Shown one piece after another: positions 38,201 through 50,598 of a stretch of DNA of 64,000 nucleotides. Each line of letters starts with the position of its first letter. The first letter of the stretch is position 1. The position numbers and the translations under genes are program-made. Source of the stretch: Tubiluchus corallicola (taxonomy: Eukaryota; Priapulida; Priapulimorpha; Priapulimorphida; Tubiluchidae); contig JAQGDQ010000030.1 in the NCBI GenBank assembly GCA_030141605.1, positions 899,171 to 963,170 of the forward strand, in the 5' to 3' direction. The notes under the pieces are model-generated. The model had not been told where the DNA came from. It saw only the letters and a program-made list of their open reading frames with translations, and made no database searches.

Positions 38201-41200
38201 CTTATGTTCACTAAATGTAAATTGTTTCTAGATTGTTATAATCAACTAGGTAATACTATTTGTTAGTTTAGGGAAGGTTATCTCCCCCCCTGGGTTGGGT
38301 TAAACGTGTAACTGTACGTTTGTGCGTTTAATCGCATTGAAGCCAAACGCATAGATTTCTGTACGTTCATGACACAGATTTCACGGAGGATATGCAACTT
38401 GACTTTGGTTGGTTAAACTGCGTTTTTGCGTTTTACCGGATTGTCCATTAGCTGACGTTTGAAAAGCTAATGATCTATTTGTGGTGGTGGAAGATGTCCA
38501 CTCATTGGTTTACCTGGCTTTGCTGATCTTACCATGCCGGGAAGATGTCGTTTCGGATCATGTGAGAGCACGGTGCAGTTGGAAAGGTGCCCAGCTCGAT
38601 ACTCCATCGCATGGGACGGAGAAGTCGTCACTGCCCGGGTAGGAACTGTATGCCAATAAACCGGAAGGCAAAGGTACCTGTTTACTTACGTTATCGTTAA
38701 TTGGCGCCAGAGGGAGAACTTGTTTTGATGTGAATTTCCGAGCGCATGTATGCCTACAGCTCCGTTCACACGTCACCCTTTTGTTAGACTTACGTTGAAA
38801 CATTTAGCTACGTTTCTCTCAGACTTTTTGCGTCGTTACTGTGGGAGTCGTGAACCCGTTACATGAAGTCAGAACCATACTTCAGTCGTTCTAAAGGACT
38901 CTGACCGCAAACTACACTTGTCTGGAGAAGATATTATGCTAGCGTACGCATTTTGGGGTGGCTGGTAGAGTAAGTAGGAACCCTTTAAATAGTTAGGAAA
39001 ACTGTATGATTTTTGTATGTTTTGTCATTGCATTTATTTCATGCCATACTTTTTAGTAGCGTTTTCAGATTAGCTTTTGTTTATTACTAATTTCCATTGT
39101 TTACAAAAGCTCAATTATACAACTGTTTTTGTTTGTGTCATTAAACTTAATATTTTGTCATTTATTCGACTGGTTACAGTTTGGCTTTTAGGGTATAGAT
39201 GGAAAGCCTGTTTTTGATCAATCCCACCACAAAAGAATCCATGCTATTTAGGTAGAGCCCCCGTAGAGTCTGCCTACGCTCAGCTATTGTCTGTTTCTTT
39301 AGTGGGCAGTCGGTTAGTGCCCCTAGCTCGGCCAAGGAACTGATCGAACTTAGCAGCGACTACCATTAATTGGCCCCTATGGTCTGCCCCTGTACGCACG
39401 GGCCATTACATATGTTACAGGTGGGAAAGTATAAACAAGAATACTTATTTTAAAAAGACGTTTCGCTTGTCAACAACAGATTAGAAAATAAGAAGCAAGT
39501 GACAGTAATATAAAGTAGTTGAATAAAATTATTAGACATGAACTGGTAAAGGCTTTGACAGCCAACAAAATACATTTTATTTTTTTACTTTATGACAGGC
39601 AAAAACTCAGTAAACAAGTTAACTGATCACAAAAATATCCAAACATTTAAACCAATTCCACCCTAAATGAGGCAAAGATGCAAGTAACAATCTTGGCAAT
39701 TATCCTCCTACATACAAAATGGTGAGGCATCATTCAAGTGTACATGCCTAATTAAGAGGCTAATGAATCATCAGATGTTTGTAAATTACATGCAATGCCT
39801 ATGATATTGGTTTTCTTAGGCAAATATTATGAATAATGACTATTACGATAGACACCGCTTAATAGACTCACTTTGGAACCGAAATGTTTTGACCCAATTA
39901 ACCGACTGAAACCATTAACCAATGGGTGTAGTATTACTGGTATAGAAGTATGAGTCATCAGCTTAGTATGCACTGCAAAGGTTTTTAATGAATTTTAGAA
40001 ATGAAGTAATGCCTAAATTATTTTGTGCTACTAAAAATTTAAAAAATATTTTAAAATATTAACTTATATAAGTGAATTAGCTATAAATTAAGGAGTATAC
40101 TTTTCTAAATCATACAAGTCTGTTTAGTTGCAAAAATTCCTTCAAAGTCGGCTGCTTCATTTTGTCAAGAAGAAATTGGCTAACAAAGTTCTCATATTTA
40201 TAAAAACATTGAAAATCTGTCTCTGTGTGACGCACATATTCTCGTAAAACATTTAGCAATTGGCATGCTAAAGCTGCAGTTTTTCAAAAACTCCTTAACT
40301 CTGTGCTTATTTGCTGTATGATGTTTACTCTTGTAAGTCACAAGGAGTCACAAATGCCTGATTACTATGCCTATATCTTTGATTGTTAAGTTATTAAAAG
40401 TAAAAACAACGAGAGCTTCAAAAGGAAACTGCTAGACAAGTGATTAAGTGTTTAGCTTCCAGAAATTCTTGGGTAATGAGGTTAATTGCAGTGGAGGAGC
40501 AGGTGATAGATTCAAAGCAAAACCGCTACACTGGCGTATTAGCACATGATGAACGAACCTACTTACAAACAAAACGGTACTTAGCATGATTGTTTCTACC
40601 TATATTATATTGCACAAAAGTGAAGTGAAGATGACATAAAAGCAGGAACAGCTCTTTGGGCTCATACAAATGTCTTATTTTAAGTACGTGAAGGAAAAAT
40701 ATTGAGTCACTTATGCAGAGTTATTTGAGTCATCTACCGACGGTTTTTATGTACATTTGAATTGAAGCGGCCCGTACCAGGCATTTTTGAGTCAAGCGTT
40801 TTAAGCGATTGAGTCTATTAACCGTGAGTCTATTAAGTGGCGTCTACTGTACCTAGATCATTTCAATAATACTTTAACTAATTCATCTTTTCTAAGACAT
40901 ATGGACTTGTACAGCACAACAAAAGCCAAAAAGTCACTGCAGCACCATAGCCAGATAAGATGAGAGCTCTATTATATTAAATGCCATATGAAAATGTATT
41001 GCACATACTTACTGTTATTCGAAATTTCCGCTTCAGCGTGGCCTTATCCCAGCCAAATTCTCTTCTTGCCATGTCCAATTCTATAGCTAGTTGCTTTCCA
41101 AGTTCTGCAAATTCTGGTTTCAGATTTTCGACTTTTGCACGAATCACTGCCTAGCAACAACAAATCTCTGATTAATAACTGTCAGACAAGAAAATCACAG

Positions 41201-42269
41201 CTTGTAAAAGGTATAGCATCAGCAATTTACCAATTATTAGGCTAAAGAAATGCCGAAGTACAGAGCTTCCTGTCTCTGAAGTCTCTTCTAACTGACGAGT
41301 TTCTCATGCAATTGGTAAATAGCTCATTCACCACGAAGTAAAAAATTACTTTTAAAATGACTGTAACTGTGCTGTTTAGCTATTGTACACAGCATCGTAA
41401 ACTAACAAGGCAAGCAGATTTTGTTGCTTTCTTACATTCTTCCACCAGTGATGATTCTAACATATACAGTAGTAAGGCAAAGCTCACAAGTCAATACGCA
41501 ACTTTAACAAATAAGTCGTATAAAAGGAAGGTAAAACAAATACTATAAGAAGATGCAATTCAATGTTTCATGCAAGCACAAACAAGAAGCTAAAATGTAC
41601 AGAACGCTACAGTTATATTAATCATGTCCAAATGTATAACTAGAAGTCACATTGGCAAATTTAGTCCAGATTAAGACTTATCTCAACTTAGTTTGCATTT
41701 GCACACCAGTTTATAAAGCTATAGATAAAACTGAAAAGCATACATGCGGATTTTACCTGGTACACGAACAATGGTGATGTGACAAAAGCTCGGAGCAGAA
41801 TGGTTGTGCACATGATTGTTGCCCACCATGGTAGTTCAGTGATTAAGTGAAAACTTGTAAGTAACTGTTCAGCAACAATCACTGGTGTTGACTCCAGTGC
41901 AGCTTGAAAAAATGTAGAAGCATAACGGCAATGCAACTGTTGCACACTCACACCATGTTGCAGTAATGTTTCTCGACTCTGCAGCAATCGATGCGTGAGC
42001 ATCTGACTAGAAGTCATTTCACAAACTTTCAACTTTGAGCCACCATAGAGGTTTTCTCTAAAGATGTCATGAGCATCATTACGATTACTATAACATACTG
42101 AATATCGTAACACAAAGGCCCTTCTAACAGAATTGTTTTCATGACAGCATTTATAATGTATGCCACAAACCGACACAGCAACACTTTTATAGTCAAATCG
42201 CTTTAGTGCGTGTTTGGTGATGCCCAATGGCATGCGTGAAACTGATAGTGTAATAAGCATGCGAGCCAT
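35294..42269 (-). CDS. COX18: Cytochrome c oxidase assembly protein COX18, mitochondrial insertase
   Basis: Five exons, all phase 0: 42269-41757, 41150-41013, 38090-37827, 36305-36198 and 35479-35294, 402 residues. An in-frame TAA four codons upstream of the ATG supports the start. COX18 is an Oxa1/YidC-family insertase of the mitochondrial inner membrane that translocates the C-terminal part of COX2. The N-terminus is basic and Ser-rich (presequence-like). Family blocks: VIVAEQLL, ELPWWATIMCTTILLRAF (TM1), a charged matrix loop in exon 2 (REFGWDKATLKRKFRIT), RENCHPFKASLVIWVQLPLW and FALRNMAGG (exon 3), GGALWFPNLAVVDPTYVLP, FRGVSLFMIPIAMTVPS (exon 4), LYWTTSSCFGLLQN and FCRIP (exon 5). The N-terminal region is longer than in human (333 residues in all). 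Intron 2 carries a pogo relic and a possible LTR. A diverged copy of part of exon 1 lies 170 bases upstream. Confidence 0.94.
38261..39419. mobile_element. Possible LTR or unclassified repeat in COX18 intron 2
   Basis: A block richer in G+C than its surroundings starts TGTTAGTTTAGGG and ends ATATGTTACA, so it has TG...CA-type termini on either strand. It contains an AATAAA at about 38658 and TTGGCGCCAGAGGGAGAAC near 38700, which resembles a retroviral-type primer-binding site. No second LTR, gag or pol was found and flanking 4-5 bp duplications are not evident, so this is tentative. Confidence 0.3.
39846..40849 (-). mobile_element. Decayed pogo/Tigger-like DNA transposon in COX18 intron 2
   Basis: Terminal inverted repeats of about 26 bp: the left end is CGATAGACACCGCTTAATAG and the right end, reverse-complemented, CAGTAGACGCCACTTAATAG, both continuing ACTCAC. 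TA flanks both ends (39844-39845, 40850-40851). On the minus strand around 40105-40280 a remnant reads ALACQLLNVLREYV... and later ...QPTLKEFFATK before a TAG, like the C-terminal end of pogo-family transposases. A TGA interrupts it just upstream, and the catalytic core is not recognisable in this 1.0-kb copy. Confidence 0.75.
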
Positions 42270-42439
42270 AGAACAAAGTTATAATACTACTGAATCAGCC
42301 TCTAATGGAAAATTCTGCAGACGCATCTGAGTCTTAAAAAAATTAAGCAATTTTGATACTGTTTTTCTTTACATAAGTCTGTTAACAACTGACAAGATAA
42401 GCCACAATCAAGGCATTTCATAGACAAACATAAGTTCAC

Positions 42440-42650
42440 GTGCTGCATATCAAGATTTGCGCTGATACTGGAACCAATCGGGCTTAACTAATTATGAAGC
42501 TGACGCAATGTAACTGTCGCAAGCTCACTCCACTTGGCAGTAACAATTCTCTACTCTGCGGCAATCGAGCAGTTAGTTCTGACAAGAATTACTTTACCAA
42601 ATTTACTACCTCCAAATTAGTCTCAGGATGCAGACAACCAGGTACCTAAA
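42440..42650 (-). pseudogene. Diverged partial duplicate of COX18 exon 1
   Basis: Translation in the matching frame gives RLPQSRELLLPSGVSLRQLH, aligning without gaps to RLLQSRETLLQHGVSVQQLH of COX18 exon 1 (41930-42000). The flanking GSKFGKV aligns with GGSKLKV and the bases agree at about three in four positions over at least 85 bp. No gap-free continuation into TM1 is seen, and the duplicate has no obvious start, so it is probably a dead tandem copy. Confidence 0.7.
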
Positions 42651-43203
42651 ATACAAAGGCAATACGTGTATAACAACCATTCAGAGTTCAAAAAATCAAA
42701 ATAGCATCTTTTGGACTAGAGATCTGAAATGCATTAGATATCACTATGATGTGATAAGATATGATAAAATTTATTCCGCCTTGTGTCAATTGCGCATTAC
42801 TAATTTCATTTGGCTCGGCATTAAAATATCTACTACAGAACATACAAAACTACAATATGTACTCATGAAGAATATATCATAAAATGAATGAAACAGGCAT
42901 CTAAAACAGTACACAAGGCACATCAAAAATCAGTCACAGAAAACAGTGCATAAGTGATGACCCACTTCAATTTTCAAAAAATTACTTGCAGTACTCAAAT
43001 TCGTGAGTATTGATTAACAGAATAAACATACACGTATCAAATTTTGTCACCAAAATGAAGTGACTAAAGCACAGCAAATGAAAAAAAGGAGAACAGAACC
43101 CATCTTGAAAATCTGGTACATGCTGAGAACTGAATTTAATACATTGCTTAGCCACTACATATAGTGCCTCAGAAGTATGGATGCACCTTGATTTCTACTT
43201 TTT

Positions 43204-43563
43204 CTCCTAAGTTTTCTACTAAGAAAACGGGTTAGCGCGTTATGTGCCCTACATAGTTTCTCTCTTTAAAGCAATGGATATTTAGTTTAATGTTATGATG
43301 ATATTAATGGAGCTAATAATAATGACGATATTGTTGCAAAAATACATTTGTAAATTGTCAAGGACTATCCATCATTATTATAGTTACTTTCTTTCTAAAA
43401 CAAATTTACTTTTATGTTTTAGTATGTCATAAATTTCGATTCTCTACAGAAATCCCTAGTGTCCTACTTGGGCTGCCCATGTACGACACTGTTTTTCCGC
43501 AAATTTAGCACATGCGTTTTGCCGGAAGTGTCCGACTTCGGCTAGTGGGTTACTCGGCGCCCT
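43204..43563. repeat. Dispersed repeat, copy B, first block
   Basis: Matches 12424-12702 in the same orientation (AAACGGGTTAG, CTCTCTTTAAAGCA, AATTGTCAAGGACTATCCAT, CTCGGCGCCCT). A TTGTTGTTGTTG run and a different sequence follow at 43563, where copy A continues with its own sequence. Confidence 0.8.
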
Positions 43564-44237
43564 GTTGTTGTTGTTGTTGGCATCCTTCTGTCTCGGAAGA
43601 CAATGGAGTGTGCGCCAACAGAGTCACTTATTGATCACATTGATGGAGCTCCAGCGTCGACTGTAGCTGAGCAGTGCAATCCTTGAACGTCTCCAGGGTG
43701 ATCAGACAAGAACCGGTGTTTTCAACGTGATATGACCGTTACAGATACAATTTTTATAGGGGAATGGAAACGCAAATTAAACTTAAGTGTATTTACCGCT
43801 TCATGCATCCATATTAACGAATATGTCTTTTAAATTCTCTTACCTTACCTTCTATAACAAGACAATTAAAATCAAAATATGTAAAAAAACGCTTGTTTAT
43901 CTGCTCGATTCGCGCCATGTTAGAATAACAGCGCCGCCGCAGTCTCGTGAAGTCATTGTTGATGCAGACGATGCAGTGAACTTAGCAACCCCGTACAAAA
44001 AACAGTGCCTGTTGTATAATTTGCAGACGTACTTTGTTTTAGCAACTAAAGTTTAATTTGATACGGCTTCGCGTGACAGGTGTTTATACATACGCTTTTA
44101 CATACATACAATATTATTAACATAACACCTTACTGAGTTGCATTTTGACTACTAAACAGCGACTCATAACAATGTTTATAAAATGAAGCCATAAATTTCC
44201 ATCCATCTTTACCTGGTACTTTTGTTTAAAATCGTGC
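43564..44237. other. Repeat-rich spacer, no gene recognised
   Basis: Starts with (TTG)n and the sequence GGCATCCTTCTGTCTCGGAA, then includes a small CpG-richer patch near 43910-43950. No protein motif is recognised. Confidence 0.35.
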
Positions 44238-45621
44238 GTAGGTGCCACTTTTGCAAACAAGACTTTGAAGCTCAATCCAGATGACCTTGCTAACTACCGG
44301 CCGATTTCACTTTTCGAGAAATATAGGAATTAGCGCTCTGTGCCAGATTATCTAATTTCTGTAGTGCATAAACTGTAACTTGCTGAGCAGTTTTCAGTTT
44401 GATTTTCAAAAAACTATTCTACTACATTAGCAATTACCTGGCGAAATTATTGATAATATTCACTGTAATTATGGCATATTTTTAGATCTTTCTAACGTTT
44501 CCGACACAGTCCCACACATGAAATATTGCGAAATGAATTAGAAGATTATAGTATTAGTGGGTCCTCACTACAATTAAATCGTATTTACAAAGTAGGAAAC
44601 AAATTACTTTATAACTCTCCCTCGGAAATTACAGATACGTGTAAAGTGTGGTGTGCCACAAGGAACTACTGTTAAATTTGCCCCCTATTTTTCTCAATAT
44701 TGTATTAACGACATATCCAATTGTTCCAATTTTCAAGTCTGCTTATTTGCTGGCGACACAAATCTTTTTCTAGATGAGATTAACATCAGAAAATTACAGG
44801 TTAAGGTCAGTGCGGAACTAGCAAAAAACAATTAATAAATCCAAGCAAACAAGCTCACAGTTAATTATAATAAAACAAAATATACTATGTTAATCTCTAG
44901 CCGTCCTTGCACCATTCCTGACAACTTTTATATTTCCATGGGAAATCACCATCTCGCTGCAATGGTCAACATCAAAATTTAATAGCTTTGACTACACATT
45001 GACAGTACACTTTCCTGGAAAATCCTTGATAAAATTTATAATTATTTTTATAAACTATATAAACTTGTCGGTATTTTCTGCAAACCGAGGTATTTTCTTG
45101 ATTGGTATTGGAATGCTATTTAAGTCACCAGTCCTCCATAAATTCCCTTATTTTTGTTTTGCATATTATGCTAGGGCTTAGCCAATTCAACCACCTTAAA
45201 ACCTTTAAAAAGTGTACAGATTAAATTAATAAAAATTATAACTTTTGCTAGCTTTCACGATCATGTCACTCCTGCGTTTATTAAAAGTTTTAATTACAAC
45301 TGTTAAAAATACATGACATTCACGAATTGGAACTGATTAAATTTATGTATCGATGTAAAAAAATACTTTATCTGAAATATTTGAATATTACTTTAAGCCA
45401 TGCACTTACTGAAGTCCACCAACACTCCACTAGATCAGCAAACAGTTAAGGGCCATTACTTTACCCCAAGGTATGGTTCAACTCATGGAATCAACACTAT
45501 CAAATTTCAAGGCGTAAAAATCTGGAACTCATTAGATCCCAGTATTAAAAAATGCATATCCACGTGCAGTTCAAGTAAAAAAGTTGTCAAATTACTTCTC
45601 TCTAATTATGCTAATAATTAG
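44238..45621 (+). pseudogene. Decayed jockey/CR1-like LINE ORF2
   Basis: In order: KLNPDDLANYRPISLF (RT motif 0/1), FGFQKNYSTTLAI (motif 2), LDLSNVSDTVPH (motif A, usually LDLSKAFDTVxH), CGVPQGTTVKFAPYF (motif B), CLFAGDTNLFL (motif C, where the usual ADDTN reads GDTN), NKLTVNYNKTKYTMLI, and the C-terminal block YFTPRYGSTHG...GVKIWNSLDPSIKK ending at 45621. Many stops and frame changes are present, and one motif C Asp is lost. Inactive. Confidence 0.85.
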
Positions 45622-45848
45622 GTGACACATACGTCTTCATATACTACATTTACATTTGCATTTTTACTTCTACAATTACATTTATCTAATCAATAACTAA
45701 TTATATTTACAAAGCGCTTGCCGTTAATTATTATAATTATTGTTGTATGAATTTGTGTTTCTACTGCAGGTAAAACTATGGGTCATCTCAGAACAACGTT
45801 CAATTTGTTCTCTCATTATTTTTTGTAGAAAATATGCTTTAGTCATAT

Positions 45849-46400
45849 ATTTAAAGCAAAACCGGACCCAATCTTAAGCTGTAGATTAAAACAATCTACA
45901 CTTTAAAATATTCATAGGAAACATACTATTTTTCAAAAGTGACTTACGTGACTGAATTATTACCACGCAAACATAATTTTGCGTTCGCGCCACTAGTTCT
46001 TCGCTGTTACGTGCATTCGCCATTCATTAGTTAGACGGGCAGCAGCGTCTGCATTTCGGAGAAGCGCATTGCGCAAAAAGCAGGTGCTGTACCTCTCAGT
46101 TCAGATGTGTTAGTTACTGACGAACTACACACATTCGACAGCTCATGCGTGAGCACAGCAGTAAATTTTAAATTCGAATTTTTATCTTAAAACTTGCCTA
46201 GTTTTAGTACAACTCACTGAATATGTTACAATAGCACTGCACTTCAATTTTCGCTTTTGCAAACACGTGCAACACACTCATGGAACATTTTTGCTGTTGA
46301 AAATTATGTTAGTTTTTGATGTTATCTTTAGTTGGGCTCGCCCGCCTTTAATTAGGTTTTCAATCTATTAGTTATTTATCAGAAACGCTGTTCATAAAAA
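45849..46400. repeat. Dispersed repeat, copy B, second block
   Basis: 45849-45925 and 46225-46400 match 12945-13200 (AAAGCAAAACCGGACCCAAT, ACACGTGCAACAC, GAAAATTATGTTAGTTT, AGTTGGGCTCGCC). About 300 bp between them (45925-46225, G+C richer, with GCGCATTGCGCAAAAAGC) is absent from copy A. Confidence 0.75.
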
Positions 46401-46609
46401 TAAACTTGATTTGGTTTAATTTGTGAGGAAGCGAAAGACAATATCTACACAAATCTTAGTCCAGAAAACTTCAGACCATATATAATATAAAAAATGTTAA
46501 CTACTGGTTGAACATACAAGTAGCGTAATCGACAAGGAAATGTACAATGCTCAAAAAACGAAAAATCTAGATGTTGATAATTCTCTTAATTAATTGTTTT
46601 ATAACACAG

Positions 46610-46905
46610 CCATTTCTTCTGTTCTAAATTACTGTAATGTGGCTTTTCCATATACTCACTAAATACCTTAAAATTGATTTAGAAAGGCTAAAGGAAAAAT
46701 GCATTATGTTCGCTGGACGTATAATAAAGTATGTTCCTGAACATGTTAAACAAAATTATAGCAGATAGATTTCATCCTCTAAATAAAGAATTTGCGTTTC
46801 TCCCACACAAAATGAGATTAAATGTACCCTTCTTAAGAACAAATCGCTCTAAATTTTCATTTGTTCCCAATTCAACCAAAGCATCCACTCATTTACTTGG
46901 TTTCA
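46610..46905 (+). pseudogene. LINE 3'-end relic
   Basis: ILNYCNVAF, YLKIDLERLKEKCIMFAGR and YVPEHVK appear in one frame, then ADRFHPLNKEF, FLPHKMRLNVPFLRTNRSK and SFVPNS in another, in the order of the post-RT region of jockey/CR1-like ORF2. It ends just before the next LINE begins, so it is a separate fragment. Confidence 0.6.
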
Positions 46906-46924
46906 CTCTCATGTACATAAGATG

Positions 46925-48420
46925 TTATTCAAAAGTACTTCAAAACATCTGAAGCACTCATCAATGGAATTTCGGAAAGTTTATGAGAAGAACCTTGTAC
47001 AGAGTGTAAGAACTAATCCAATGATGGTATTCAGTTACACGGAACAATTTGACCAGCCACTAAAAGTTGATGAGACAAATATGAAAGGTCCCGATGAAGT
47101 TCATCCCACCACTTTGAAGAATTGTGCAGAAACACTGGCAAAACCATTTTCCCTATTGTTCAGGAAGTCTATAGATTGTGCTTCTCTGCCTCACGATTGG
47201 CAGTGATGCAAATGTTTCTCCTATGCCAAAGAAAGGTCCTAAAGTGCTCACTAATCATTGTTAAGTTTAATTAATTAACAGTGTAGTTAAGACATTAGAA
47301 CGTTTAATTCAACAGCCACTTATGAACTTCTGCATGGAAGAAAATCTTATTAACTCTAGAAACCATGGTTTTCAAAAGGAAAGTCGTGCAGAACCAATCT
47401 TGTGGAAGTTCTTGATTAATGGACATCAGTATGTGATAATTTGGGGGAGGGCATGGACGTGATTTATCTGGATTCAGCAAAGCACTTGGCACGCAAGTGA
47501 CTATTAGCTAAGTTGTATTTCTCAGGTATCAGAGGCAAACTTCTAAAGTGGATCGAAGCAATTTTGTCAAATCATAGACAATGAGTAGTAATCAGCGGAA
47601 CATCTTCTAGGTGGTGTTCTATTTCTAATGGCATTCCCCAAGAATCAATACTGGGTCCCATTTTATTGCCACTCTTCGCCAATGATTTATCAGATTCAGT
47701 TGCTTCAGAAATTAGTATGCTTGCTGACGACACAAAAATCCATTGTCGAGTTCTGACAATAGAAGATTCGTACATTTACAACAACATTTACTTCATCTGG
47801 GAGCCTGGTCTGATAAATGGCTGCTACAGTTTAATGCAGATAAGTGTGCAGTGCTACAGCTTAAAGCTCACATCTTATCACATTATTATTTGTTTCACAG
47901 TTACACATGTTTCAGAACATAAAGACCTAGGTGGAATTATATCTAATGATCTGAAGCCTGCTGCACACATCACCAACCTTTGCAAGAAGGCAAATCGGAT
48001 GAGCGACTATTAGTGTATTCTACACAATATTCTAGTGTAGAAAGGTCACCACTGTTACAATTTAACATCTGAAAGTGCAAGAAGAGATTGCAGAAAGTCC
48101 AAGATAGGTGCCTGCAAATATGTCATGCAGCTGATTTGCACCTGAGATTTGTTCACTCCAACAGAGAAGAGAAACAGCTGACTTGCATGAGGTATTCAAG
48201 TACATAAATGGGGACAACCATGTTAGCTGTGATACACTATTTAAGGCTGCACCTCTGCTGTCAACTCGCATTCATTCTAAGAAACTGTATTAACCTTATG
48301 CAAGAACTGATTGTAAAAGTTCATTTTTTCACACTGTGTAGTGAACAAATGGGACAGTTTGCCAGAAAGAGTTGTTAATGCACTGAATTTAAACCTTTTT
48401 AAGGAGAGATTGATTTAAGG
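46925..48420 (+). pseudogene. Decayed CR1-like LINE ORF2
   Basis: Recognisable pieces in order: KGPDEVHPTTLKNCAETLAK and PFSLLFRKSIDCASLPHDW (46922-47206), DVIYLDSAKHLA-like motif A, ISNGIPQESILGPILLPLF (motif B, usually GVPQGSVLGP), ISMLADDTKIHCRVLTIED (intact motif C ADD), VSEHKDLGGIISNDLKPAAH with ITNLCKKANRM, and the tail VVNKWDSLPERVVNAL. Stops and frameshifts lie between them. It is a better preserved relic than its neighbours but inactive. Confidence 0.88.
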
Positions 48421-50598
48421 CTTCACGATAGGCATGCTTTAAGAAGCAAAATTATAATAAAAGATTATGAAAGATTAAAATATTCAATCAATAGGAACTA
48501 AACACTTTTCATTTTTAAGTTTTATTTTAATTGTAACAGTTAGATCTATCTGTTCAGTTGAACATAACTAATCTGTGCAAAGCACAAAAGAAAGTTTCAT
48601 GTAAACCAATAGTATAATAATTATGACCAGTAAAGATGTCTATGTCTTAGTAAGCAACGTTTGGAAGGCCTTTACCTTTAATACCAGATTATACAGACAA
48701 CATCACATACATTACGTCTAATAGAAAGGAACTTCTCAGAAGAAGAATGACATAAAATTTAATAATAAATAATAATAAAAAAGATTCAAAAAATAATTAT
48801 TCGGATTTAATTCAAACGAAGTTCGTTAGTTCAAATTTGATTCGAAGCTTAAGTTTATAGGTGTAAATAATTTAGCATTTCAAATATATTCATTTTTTAT
48901 CTTTAAAACGTTTGAAACATCATGCAGTCAGCACAATTTGGCTGTTAATTTTGTGCATATTTTCAGACGAGTTACGAATTTTGTTTTTTACTGCAGTATC
49001 AGATCAAGTAATATGCATAATCTTTGTGAGATTGCCTTATATTAATGATTCGAAAATTAATTCTTAACCCTAACTAACAGATGAACATGGATGACAATCA
49101 GCGTATTTGAACTGAAATAATTATGACTATTGAATGTAATGAGCAAACAATCAGGAAAATACTAACACTAGCATATATAATGTCTAACACTGTGTTATTA
49201 TTATATATTCTGTGGCGTGGGGTGAAGTGTACATAGTATTACAACTGTAAAGTGCCATCCCCAGACCCACATTATGGTGGTTCGATCCATTACGAAGCCA
49301 TATCAACATTTCATAGCTGCTATAAGTATATATGGTATGGAATAGCCGTGCCGGTTCAACTGGCTGATGTGATTTACATCTCAGCAACCCTTCCGTCGAA
49401 CTAGCATTGAGCACAGACAAAAGTTTATTTGATAAAAATCGTTGTTCTCTTTCAATTTATTATAAAGTGATGTAGACTAACTAATCCACACCATCAGCTC
49501 AACATTACAACATTATTAAAGTACTTAATCATTGGCACTAACTAAAATGCTGAGAGACAATTTTTACTGAATGTTTTTTTAACTTTTTTTAACTGGAGGA
49601 AAAGAGACCAATGAGAATGTAGGCTACTGATCTGTATTGAAATGACCAGTTCGTGAGACCTCTAGAATGCATACTAAATGGAGATCTTTGCATGAGTTAG
49701 ACAGTGATTTTTTCGAGTCACTCCAATAATCATACCTGGCGTGCTAACAAGCTGTGAAAAGTGCACAGAACGAATTGAGGCTTCGATCAACAGCAGGACA
49801 TTATAAGGTGTGCTCAGAAAATCAGGCGGAATTAACATTGATTGGTTGCCTTGCTTGCTGTTTCGCGGCCTATCCACACACAAATGCAGAAAATTTGGAA
49901 CGTTAAATATACCAGCCCCTCGCGCACAACGCTCAATAAAACTTTCTACATAATTTTAGCAACCCGATTACTTGACGGAAACAGGTCGTCAAGAAAGCAC
50001 AAGTCGCGTATAATTAAATGCAGTGCATTCGTTTCAACCGGAACTTAACAGAAACACTAGCGCCTCGAGTGATAAACCTCTCCCTGACTTGAATTTGAGT
50101 CATCTGCGTCTTTTTTAATTATTTGAAAGTTTATTATTGTTTGTTTGACTCGTAACTTTTAGTGTCAGTAATTGAATGAGACGAAATTATTTTCATGATG
50201 TTCATACCAAAAACAAGTAAAAGTGAGTGTTAAGTTGTTTGGGTTTGTCGACTTATCAGTTGCAACCTCAATTTTTGACTTCATCATAATTCATACTGTA
50301 ACTTTTGCATTGTACTTTGTAGTCCACCTGATCATCGTAGTTACCCCATAATACCGCACCGTTAATCGCTCACAGATCTGACCTAATTAATGCTATAGAG
50401 GTTATTATTAGTTTCGTTTTTAGATAATACTAGATATAAACTGAGGCAGGAAGTATCCAAATTTGTATGTATTTTATAATTTACTTGGTAGTCTGTAAAT
50501 ATAAGAGGGGTCTGATATTAGGGTGTGCCATCATTAATGGTATGGTTACAGGAAAAGTTAAGGGTCAGACAGCCTTAAGTTAATGTTAATATGTACAA
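48421..50598. other. Intergenic; G+C-richer patch near 49850-50060
   Basis: No coding region is recognised. The patch at 49850-50060 has ATTGGTTG (CCAAT-like), TTCGCGG and CTCGCGC and could be the promoter/first exon of the sphingomyelin synthase gene 4.6 kb to its right. No splice donor was pinned down, so this is a weak inference. Confidence 0.25.

Noticed and set aside
43787-44056. 89-codon plus-strand frame ending with a CpG-richer stretch
   Set aside because: No family motif; it lies in the repeat-rich spacer between LINE relics and is not spliced to anything in phase.
49279-49290. GGTTCGATCCAT, also at 52196-52207, resembling a tRNA T-arm
   Set aside because: Neither site can be folded by eye into a cloverleaf, and the upstream sequence lacks an A box and acceptor stem.
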